Shown in pieces: positions 55,969 through 64,000 of a stretch of 64,000 bases of DNA. Position 1 is the stretch's first letter. Every line of letters begins with the position of its first letter. The stretch is from Euwallacea fornicatus. Its lineage: Eukaryota > Arthropoda > Insecta > Coleoptera > Curculionidae. The notes beneath the pieces were generated by a model that saw only the letters and a program-made list of their open reading frames with translations, ran no database searches and was not told the DNA's origin. The stretch is from contig NC_089562.1 of assembly GCF_040115645.1 (NCBI RefSeq), positions 1 to 64,000 on the forward strand, in the 5' to 3' direction. The position numbers and the translations under genes are program-made.

Positions 55969-56546
55969 TGTAATGTACCCTTAGGCTACGCCTATGGATT
56001 TCCACTGCCTTAGTGGTATGTCCAGGATGGCCATATGTCGGGAACCCATTATCTTCAATAAGGGTTACCCTTCATAAAAACTTTCACTCCTCTTCCTCGT
56101 CAAGACAAAAGACTAAAGTATCCTCATTTTTGCCAAAATCAGACTACAGCTGCAACACCCTTGTAAATTATCCTTTCTTACCATTGTCTTGACTTTACGA
56201 GTTAAGAATTTGGAAAGTTACCATCTGTGGGTTATGTTGCCTATTGCCTAAAACCGGAGCACGCCTATGGGTACTGACCCCCATTTTTAGTACTTAAGAT
56301 ACCCCGAACCTGGTACTACTCTCTATTCTATTCTATTTTTCTAATAATAACGATACGACTGATATAGCTCGACGCTCCCGGAATCTTGTAAAATCCTGCA
56401 TCCTTAACTTTTGACTCTCTCCATTTAAATGCCACTTAAAGCCTAAGATCTTTAGTTTTGTAACGATTCAGTGTTGTGTGTGTCATAACGAGTGGAATAA
56501 AATCTACTAAAGTGTTCCCGAGTTTTGTTTCGCGAGTTCCATTACA
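55969..56546 (+). mobile_element. Solo LTR, family C, second copy (578 bp), in a PIG-B exon
   Basis: TGTAATG...CATTACA with ATTC on both sides (55965-55968 and 56547-56550). Inverse of 9657-10235. Removing it and one ATTC rejoins the PIG-B frame across FYIYSKALINS and FETNLTTISL. Confidence 0.92.
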
Positions 56547-56816
56547 ATTCCTTTGAAACCAATCTTACAACAATTTCATTGTCTCACTTTCCCTGGCTTG
56601 AAAAAGGGTCTGGTAAAATACTCAAATGAATCTTTGTTTTATATATTTAATATTGTGATTATTAGAGACTTCAAACAGTTTTATTTGGATAACTGCTGGC
56701 CTATTTTGCATATGAGCTACTAGCGCTGTGATTTGGTTACCTATGTGTTTGTTTCATGTTTGTGTCTCCCAGACTAAAGTATTTAAATTGGTTGTAACGA
56801 AATATATCCCTATTGG

Positions 56817-57421
56817 GTAATTAAAAAAATAAAGATTTTAATAATATTTTGATAAATAATCCTTTTAGTCTTATTGAGATTTCTTTTGACTAGAACATCA
56901 AGTCTGTCAAATAGGCTTTGCAAACAAAACAATAATGCTTTAATCGATAGTGTAATGGCGTCTGAGGGTCTTGTATTTAACTCGCGAAAAATATCAATCA
57001 AATTTTGAGTGAAAATATGTAAAAAAATGGAAATATTTATATGAAATAAGGGTTAATATTACAAAAACGCAATTAGTATTACATCAACACTAGTTAGGAT
57101 AGAAAACAGGTAAAAACCATGGTGGCAAAATTAGATTTGGTTTGACAATTCGGGAAATATCCTCCCATTACTGTTCAGATCTCCAAAGACAAACGAATAT
57201 ACAGTTGCGACAGGACTTTATAAACATTAATTCCCAATTATTTACACTTTATTGTGGCACTGACATTTTCAAGTTTTGGTAAAAGTTAACTTGTTCTCAC
57301 TATCACAATATCTCCAGTAATTTTCTTACAGATTCAATGTACACAAAAACCAATCATAATATTTTTTATCTAAATTTTTGGAAATTATAAATTCACACAT
57401 TAATTTAAACCAAAAAAGTCA
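56817..57421. other. No gene recognised; probable inversion junction in PIG-B
   Basis: AT-rich, between the convergent PIG-B halves. An open 60-codon minus-strand frame at 56810-57001 (IDIFRELNTRPSDAITLSIK) has no start ATG and no known motif. The strand switch of PIG-B must lie here or in 58410-58743. Confidence 0.4.
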
Positions 57422-58407
57422 CTATGTGGTCCATAAAATCTCAAAATCTTTCCATTCATGGATCAACACATTAGCCCCTATTTTGGAATTTAAGGGGAAG
57501 TCGCAGTGAAAGAATTGCTGTATCCTTTTATACCCGCAAACGCAAGAATTCTGGATCTCTGTGTTCTGGATCTTGCTACAACTCAACTCTACCTAGTCAA
57601 AATGTCATTTCCAATGACAGGTACCAAAGTACCAAAGCACACTATGTGCGAAGGGAGAGTACTGTTAAAAAGATAGTTCTGCCTTAACCAGCAATTTGGT
57701 TTAGCATAAAATTGATCAGCCTTATCAATATAGTCTTCAATTTTCTCTATATTTGGGTTAAATGTCAAAAATCTTGTTTTTAAATTTATGTGAATATGAT
57801 TGAAATAACCGTCTAAGATTAATCTACAAAACTCGAATCGCATACCTATAAAGAGGTGTTGAGTGACAGGGTATCAAAAACAATAAACTAACATTTTCAG
57901 GGTCTTTTAGAGTAATATGCTGAAGCTCCTCCGTCACGTCTAGCGTACCTCTTTGGTGGTTGTAACCAATATGATAGGCAGGTAACAAATTTCCAATAAA
58001 TATTGTGAATTTTGCAAACCACACTGAAGTGGTAAGAGAGAGATATTATCAACAAACTACCAAGAACGTTTAAACTTACTCACCGACTAGCTTTTCTGCT
58101 TCAGACAGATAAAAATCTTGAAGAAACAAACAACATTGTTGGCAACAAAGGGAGAAGAAATTTTACTTTTTTATAAGGTAAAAGATTGTAAAATAAAAAT
58201 AATTTCAAATTGTGATTAGCAATAGAATGGAAATATGCCAAACAACCTGAATATTAAAGTGGTGAATGTGACTGTGCCCAGCATGGCTAACTCATTTAGG
58301 TGATTATTTCTAGCTTTTAATACTACTAAGATCCCCATAATAAGAGAAAACATCTGTATTCCTAAAATGGCTGGAATACCGATTGATAAATGCCAATGCA
58401 GGGTCGG
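57422..58407 (-). pseudogene. PIG-B (GPI mannosyltransferase 3), 3' half, inverted and broken
   Basis: Reads leftward: LHWHLSIGIPAILGIQMFSL, then ELAMLGTVTFTTLIF (58407 to about 58255); KFLLPLLPTMLFVSSRFLSV then a stop (about 58172-58077); IFIGNLLPAYHIGYNHQRGT, LDVTEELQ, LLFLIPCHSTPLY (58023-57846); HIHINLKTRFLTFNPN, DKADQFYAKPNCWL, PSHIVCFGTLVP (57799 on); then, in another frame, YKRIQQFFHCDFPLNSKIGA ending at 57422. HQRGTLDV and PCHSTP are conserved PIG-B motifs. The 46-bp intron 57845-57800 has a good GT but ends TTTCAA: the acceptor AG has become AA. With the stop and a frame change near 57590 it is a pseudogene here. Confidence 0.8.
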
Positions 58408-58409
58408 TT

Positions 58410-58743
58410 CTGTGATGATCCAGAAAGGTTCGGCCACCTTAACTGCGGTTCCCCCGTATGTTTTCCTAACCACGACTTGAATCGCCACACTTTGGTGATC
58501 GGACAGGACACTACAGACCAACATGGCACGCGACTATTATTATTAGGGGAATGCTACCAGTCATAATATAGTGAGCAATACATTAGCATCAGAGGATATT
58601 TTAATTAAATCATATAGTTAGTTTACATCATCCATCTCCCCAAAAACAATATTAATTCATTCATCCGTATAAAATAAATATATGGATGATTGGAAACAAA
58701 ATATGTGGTCTCTTCTAGAAGGAATCCTTACCGAAATACCGCA
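58410..58743. other. Unassigned stretch beside the right arm
   Basis: The minus strand from 58524 reads CSVLSDHQSVAIQVVVRKTY then GGTAVKVAEPFW and joins in frame to the PIG-B membrane segment. It is more GC-rich than the rest and does not look like PIG-B, so it may be another exon or a fusion point. 58540-58743 has no recognised feature. Confidence 0.3.
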
Positions 58744-58925
58744 GTTACTAAAAAAATTCATTAACACTGCAATAAACGTTCGAGCCGGGTTAGTTCAGGT
58801 TAGATCTGGTAACATGTAATTTCCCATCAGCGTTAAGCACAAATGTGGGTAAAAAATGATTGAAAAAAAAACACATATTCATTAAACATATTTATTTAAT
58901 GAATTAGTAACACATTATGGCACAG

Positions 58926-59053
58926 TTAAAATTGCGAAATCCTTCCAGAAAACAGCAAAACATCCTGAAATTTGATGTAGTAAATGAAGGGATGATCCAC
59001 TAAGAATTCTTTAGCAGGTGTAAGCCAAACACTGCCCGAGGTTTCTAGCGGGA
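58926..59053 (-). CDS. Serpin terminal cassette d (right copy)
   Basis: Exact mirror of 53805-53932: loop VPLETSGSVWLTPAKE, then FLVDHPF and GRISQF. Same phase, acceptor and stop. Confidence 0.85.
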
Positions 59054-59197
59054 CTGAAATAAACATATCATGCACAATCAAATATAAAATGAGGACTTGA
59101 TGTATTAAAAAAAAACAATCGTGTTATAACTATCACCTACCAATAGCAATTATTGTTCTTTTGTACTTTAGGAATTGACACACACTTGCACTCATTA

Positions 59198-59614
59198 GAA
59201 TAAATCATTGATCGTGTAGGACAAGGGCACCTGTTCGTCATTTGCCTTCAACATAAAGACGAGAAAACGATGGCAGATTTACTTATCAGTTCGCATTAAC
59301 TCAAGTGTGAAAGAAATGATAGAGGGTTGCAAGCGTGGGAAGAAGGTGGAACGTTTTATGTAAATTCCTTGGAGAATAAGCAGACGCACTCGGGGGATGA
59401 TTTCGATGCATTTTTTGGTATGGTGAGACATTCAATTCCCGACCCTGATGAAATAAAGCGGTGTTCGTCGAAGATACGGTCGTATTATTTTTCGGAAACC
59501 ACCTTAAAAATGAGTTCTTCTATGTTCCTTGATGTCACGTTATTCTATGCCATATACTCATATAGGTGCGCAAATAGAATAAGAGTTAAAAACCAAACGG
59601 GTCTCTACACATAA
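59198..59614 (+). repeat. LTR-like repeat between cassettes (right arm)
   Basis: Mirror of 53244-53660, with the GCGTGGGAAGA motif at 59333. Confidence 0.5.
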
Positions 59615-59626
59615 TATAAATCGCGC

Positions 59627-59751
59627 TTAAAATGTATCAATTCGTCCAGCTAATGAAACGACATTATCCGTCTTAATGGCATACATGAACCAACGATTGA
59701 CTATGAAGCTAAACTCAGCTGGAGGTGGCAGATATTCCGATTTGAAATAGA
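59627..59751 (-). CDS. Serpin terminal cassette c (right copy)
   Basis: Exact mirror of 53107-53231: loop VYFKSEYLPPPAEFS, then FIVNRWF and GRIDTF. Confidence 0.83.
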
Positions 59752-59930
59752 CTAAAAAAATTAACATAATTTCAACCCTCCTTGACCCTCTAAGAACTAC
59801 TCGAACTTCTACTAAAGCCCGTAAATGCAGAGGCTGCACCAAACACCCAAAACAAACTACTTATTCCGCGATGATTTTAACTTCGATCGCAGATAAGTTA
59901 AAATAACCTTTATTTTGCATGTTCCTGTGG

Positions 59931-60046
59931 TTAAATTCCGAGAATTCGTCCTGCGAAAAGAACAATTCCATGGACACTCACGTAAAACTTAATCGGACGA
60001 TCGGCTATGAAACGCTTTAGAATTCCCGCGTCTGATATTCTATATT
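59931..60046 (-). CDS. Serpin terminal cassette b (right copy)
   Basis: Exact mirror of 52812-52927: loop EYRISDAGILKR, then FIADRPIKF and GRILGI. Confidence 0.83.
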
Positions 60047-60342
60047 CTGTAAATATTGGAAGAAACGCAAAGTGTGAGTTAACGTGGATCGGTACCAGTA
60101 CTCCCTGACCGGTGCTACAAAAGCATCCGGAAGAAACGTGGGAATAGAGACGCATGCGTAGGTAAAGCACACACCTACCCTATAAACGATTCGCCCTATA
60201 AGTAGTATGACGTTGTTAAATCTAACATAACAGAGAAATCCGTGGTCTGCAACGAAACGTCCTGCAGGTGATGAGGACAAAGAAAATGGAATCGTATGAG
60301 TTGAACAAACAATTTGTAAGTAAAATGCGCAGTTAGTTAGAA
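60017..60342 (-). pseudogene. Serpin terminal cassette a (right copy), probably decayed
   Basis: Mirror of 52516-52841, with RFVADHGFLCYV and no stop after GRIVYR; the run-on frame overlaps the start of cassette b. Confidence 0.48.
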
Positions 60343-60629
60343 CTCCCAGGTACGTTCAGATGACCGGAGAACCACCACCGTAAAATTTGATCAAAATATG
60401 GTCTTTATCGTATGCATTGTACAGAGTGTTCCCCCGGGAACCGTCATTAGACGTTTTAGGAAAACTACGAACAGCAAAGTAATGAAAATTTAGTGGTTTG
60501 GTTAAGATTAAGAGCCTTGTGACGACCTCATCTAAAACATTTTCAATGACGTCATACTTCCGGTTGTACCGGAAGTCGATACTCGTTGTTTATTTTTAAT
60601 ATTTATTTAAATTTGAATTCGACGTTCAA

Positions 60630-60900
60630 TTTTAATTCAAGTTACTTGAAGGTACCAATGTAATCACATTGTGGTATTATAAAAACAAAAATCCTTTAGT
60701 AGGATATGCAGATACGGATTGGGCTAGTAAAGAGAGTAGGGGAAAGTCATATGCATGTGTACGTGCAGGCTTTGTATTTAAATTTCAAGGTGGGACCAAT
60801 GCTTGAACAAGAACAAGCAAAAACTAGCAACTTGCAACATTAGAAAATTCACAGTGCATGGCACCAGTCAACACCGGTAGCCGAAAATTATTTGCACTAG
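60630..60900 (+). pseudogene. Copia-type RNase H relic (right arm)
   Basis: Mirror of 51958-52228: GYADTDWASKESRGKSY on the plus strand. Confidence 0.65.
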
Positions 60901-61200
60901 AAGCTAATATGAATGGTTTTCAGCAGTGAGTGTTGGTTGGTGTTGGTACTGATATTATCGGTAAGTTGTTACGTGACGAACAAAGTTCGATCTTCTACTT
61001 TTAAAATGCTCTATGAAAGGCGATTTCCCTCCCCTATACTGCAGTTTTAGTCTTTTAATAGGACTTTGAGATCTGCACTGAAACAAGCATAAATGTGGTT
61101 TTCTTTGCAGCTTCATCAGATAGACTTATCGGTTGCGCCACCTGTGTGTGCTTTGCTTAGTTACTACGGTTAACATCCATATTTTCACCTCCTACCACTC

Positions 61201-61344
61201 GCATTAAATTGTTTTGATCGTATTGCCGCTTGTGCAGCACAAAATCTTAAATGTGATAGCTCAGTTGATCTTCAATATTTGAGAACAGATATTGAGATAT
61301 TTAAGCAAAGAAATAACATGTCTCGGGTTTGGGCGACGTATTAA
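61201..61344 (+). other. Unidentified exon-like open frame (right arm)
   Basis: Mirror of the frame at 51507-51658 in the left arm. 47 codons, ALNCFDRIAACAAQNLKCDS onward, ending TAA. Function unknown. Confidence 0.2.
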
Positions 61345-62103
61345 AGGTGGATTTCACTCAATTCTTAATATAGATGAAGGAAATATGATTTTGTATATCT
61401 GTGTATAATGCATAAAAATCTATATTTATTCATAAATCTGAGTGTACTATGTAATAAGCATTGTTTGGTTGAGGATATCTAGAGTATTGTTAGTTAATTG
61501 TTAACAAGGACTCTTCAATGAATGCAGTACAAGAAATGATGATTGACCTCTCCGAGAGAAACCTAACCAACAGCCGACATAACAGTGAGCTACATTCACA
61601 GAGATCGCTGTGTATGTTGGGTTGCCTAGAACTTTGTTTACATTCCCGGTTAGTTTCTTATACAATTGACTATGTTTGTGCCAGTAATGTTTCATCTTAA
61701 AGACTAAAGTTTTCAACAGCAACTAACCGGATACAAATATTAATTGTGAATGTTTTAATTAATTTTCCCAGTAAACAAAATTACATTATCGCAAATAACA
61801 AAAAACAGAAACCGATGGTCGGCTCGAAATATGGGCCTCGTTCCGATTATGGCTGATTTTCTCAATACAACAACTAAAACTGAGAAGAGAATGATTCTTT
61901 TCTATTCCCAACGATACTGTGTGAACTGTGCTACTTATCGGAAATAAACGTGCCTAGTGCAGTAACTTTTGTCACACTAACCGAAGAAACACTGATCATA
62001 AAGTACTTAACATTTTCGCAAAATTTCAGGCTCTAAATTTAGAGTGCAAAAGTTAATAACTGAAAGCAGCAAAAACATGAAGAATCCCAAAAAAATCACT
62101 TAC

Positions 62104-63217
62104 CGATAGTTGCAGCTGCAGCTTCAGTTCCAGACTTGGTTACATTGATAAAGGCCTTCTGGATCACTTGAGACACCGTCAAAGGTTCGCTAGAAATCCC
62201 ACTAAGGTCCGCACTATCGCTGAACACCTTTTTCAACCCCAACTAAAGAAAAACTATTTCCAAAAACTAATTTCAAAGATGAGACTTATTTTTACCCTGT
62301 GTAAGATAAGAGTCAAGTCATAGTTGCTCTCAACAAGAAAAGAAGGCAGAGTTACAAACACATGTTCATACTCCAAGTTTTGGGGTTTAAGAAGGGGATA
62401 TATGTCTTTTTCTAGGGCTGCAAGCCCCTCGATTTCGTCGGGGAGGACGATGGTCATTGCAATATTGTTTCCATGGTATGGCAGCTCCAAGAATTTGGCT
62501 TTAAGCGTTGGAGATTCGTAGTACCTAAATGACTCTTCTTTATGCATCATATCAACTTCTTTAGTGTTTGTTTTGGTTATATAGAAAGTCCCCTTGTTGA
62601 CATAGAGAAACTTGTTCTCCCAAGTGCCTAAATATTTTTGGTACTTTAAATGGACATAAAATGATTATTCCTTACCCTTGAAATGTAAAGCGTTAACCAG
62701 TAACAATCTGATAGAATCATCGATATTATTAGGATTGACTATGTTACTGATTTTGTTGTTGGTGCGCTCTTCCACCCATCGGTTAATTTTTTGAGCTGCT
62801 TCAACCCTCTTAAAACTCAAATTAACAATATTAATTATTGGAAAAGTCAACAATATACCTTAGCGAAGTCAATATTTTCGATATCGGCGTCATAATTTTC
62901 GATTGCTCGCTTTTTGAAACTGTCCAGAATTTGAAAACCGTTATTCACGAACAATTTATTGGCTGAGGATAACTGGAAGTCGTCGGATTTTTGTTTTAAC
63001 AAAATTTCTGCAACAAAAGGAGTTTAGGAAGGGCACGATGATAAAAAAAAGCATACTTAAGGGCTTCTTCAGTCGTTTCTTGTGTGGGTAAATTGAGGGC
63101 GGAAAGGAACTCTAAAAGAGTGTCATTCTTGGCACCAGCCGCAGTCAAAGCCAAGATTACTTGGATTGAAAAAGAGCTGAATATGAAGTTTTTGTCGAGC
63201 TCATCCTTGAGAATTTC
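62104..63217 (-). CDS. Serpin, shared exons 2-6 (right copy)
   Basis: Mirror of 49641-50754. Exons at 63217-63057, 63007-62859, 62808-62676, 62627-62296 and 62242-62104. All borders and the hinge SGTEAAAATI are the same, including the same out-of-frame junction of exons 2 and 3. The signal-peptide exon of this copy is not in the window; if the duplication is real it must lie to the right of 64000 or be missing. Confidence 0.85.
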
Positions 63218-63657
63218 CTGCAATGGGAAGAATTTCCTGGTTTATTTAATAAGACTAAACTTTTTGATTTATTGAACTTTTTTTTAACCCGTAACATTCG
63301 TAGGAACTACAACTTTAGTTTTTAAAATGTCACCTGCTATTTTCGAATTGTTTTATGAAACCTACTCTTATTGGCGTACACATATACACGGTGGCCCCCA
63401 TTTAAAACTCATCAACTTTCAAAAACATTAAAATTGAAATCTCTTTAATTTGATGATCCATTTGACCCTCGTCCCATTTAACATTCTTGAAGGGGTTGCG
63501 AGCCCCGAAAAAAATTCTTTTCTTCTTCGTATCCAAAGAAATTAAAATTGATAAAAACACAAAAACAATATAAAGGTCTTCTGTATTTTTTAAAAGTGAA
63601 GTGACTGGCATTCCAGAAATTGCAATTTTTAATTAGAAAAGAGGCAATGTCAATCTT

Positions 63658-63840
63658 TTGCAAGGTGAAATAGAGCGGACAGCTCGGTTACCTGATTTAA
63701 ATCTCTGTAACTTTTTCCTTTGGGGCCTTTTAAAATGTCATGTTTATAAGGATCGGCCAAATAAAGTAGTTAACTTGGGGGCTCTTATCGTCGGTGTAAT
63801 GCAATCAATCAGGTGTAACGTACCTATTAACCGTCATTAG
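63658..63840 (+). pseudogene. Transposase C-terminal relic (right arm)
   Basis: Mirror of 49018-49200, with PDLNLCNFFLWGLLKCHVYKD. Confidence 0.58.
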
Positions 63841-64000
63841 GATAAATCATCTTTCTAATCAACCCTATTTATATTTCTCATGAAGAATTGCTTAGTACCC
63901 CCCACTAACTTGACCTTTAGCCCAATAACCAAGCAATTAGCTGAGTCCGGAGCTGAACCAAAGGACATTGTGTAGTAGTTGATGTTACAATCACCCCTCT

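Larger units (their letters stand above)
55062..56816 (+). pseudogene. PIG-B (GPI mannosyltransferase 3), 5' half, broken
   Basis: PIG-B adds the third mannose of the GPI anchor in the ER membrane (GT22 family). Exon 1 (about 55062-55352) reads RLLSVFVVQTFFVVDEYYQF, LEVAHRLVFGYGHLTWEW, YPLLFALLYK; the DE and EVAH motifs are the conserved luminal loop. Exon 2 (55882-56816, acceptor TTCTACAG) reads WSGTKRWAIFSICSSWFWFY, then NSFETNLTTISL, then ATSAVIWLPMCLFHVC, KYIPIG and a GT donor. A 578-bp solo LTR lies inside exon 2 (55969-56546) and another just after exon 1 (55363-55820). A TGA precedes ATSAV and the frame is lost around 56610. No start codon is visible in exon 1. The rest of the gene is on the other strand at 58407-57422. 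Confidence 0.8.
58744..64000. repeat. Giant inverted repeat, right arm (cut by window end)
   Basis: Reverse complement of 48858-54114. The last bases of the window (CAATCACCCCTCT) still match the left arm, so the arm goes on beyond 64000 and its outer edge is unknown. Confidence 0.97.

Noticed and set aside
56810..57001. Possible first exon MIDIFRELNTR on the minus strand
   Set aside because: The apparent start is TTG, not ATG, and no signal, domain or partner exon is seen.
1..64000. CRISPR arrays, prokaryotic operons, ribosome binding sites, tRNA and rRNA genes
   Set aside because: None found. All host genes are intron-split and of insect type; regular short direct repeats with spacers are absent.

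Overview
This window looks like an insect nuclear genome. It is AT-rich and gene-poor. Its host genes are split by short GT-AG introns: a serpin, a yellow/MRJP-family gene and the GPI mannosyltransferase PIG-B. It is packed with element families typical of arthropods: many Tc1-like DD34E transposons, mariner, a DD41D element, R1-clade and Jockey-like LINEs, and BEL/Pao, gypsy and copia elements. I cannot fix the insect order. No tRNA, rRNA, CRISPR or prokaryotic feature was seen.

Layout. 1-35 kb is almost wholly transposon. Most elements sit inside other elements, and many boundaries can be read directly as TA duplications (Tc1/mariner), 11-13 bp duplications with poly-A or (TTA)n tails (LINEs), or 4-5 bp duplications around TG...CA termini (LTRs). 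The densest nest is 4.98-14.78 kb: one Tc1 copy holds a Jockey-like LINE (itself holding an R1-type 3' fragment and two solo LTRs) and a second Tc1 (holding a solo LTR in one inverted repeat and an R1-clade LINE in the other). Similar nests lie at 1.37-3.6, 15.3-20.2, 22-25.2 and 27.7-32.6 kb. After subtraction of the inserts, the Tc1 copies come back to about 1.54-1.67 kb each.

36.4-54 kb holds a serpin on the + strand. Its signal-peptide exon is at 36.44 kb, then a 13-kb first intron, then five shared exons (49.64-50.75 kb) ending in the reactive-loop hinge. After these come three well-formed alternative terminal exons, each with its own reactive loop and stop, plus a fourth, decayed-looking one. 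The first intron contains an antisense yellow-family pseudogene (46.7-36.8 kb), interrupted by a BEL/Pao element with two identical 287-bp LTRs and a single stop in its long reading frame.

48.86-64.0 kb is a giant inverted repeat. The left arm (48858-54114) is mirrored by the right arm (58744-64000) with a constant coordinate sum of 112858 and no mismatch or indel in the parts I compared. Serpin exons 2-6 and the terminal cassettes are therefore present twice, convergently. The 4.6-kb spacer holds a truncated LTR and a broken PIG-B gene whose 5' half reads rightward and 3' half reads leftward, with stops, a lost splice acceptor and a solo LTR inside a coding exon. The right arm is cut by the window end, so its outer limit and the first exon of the second serpin copy are not visible.
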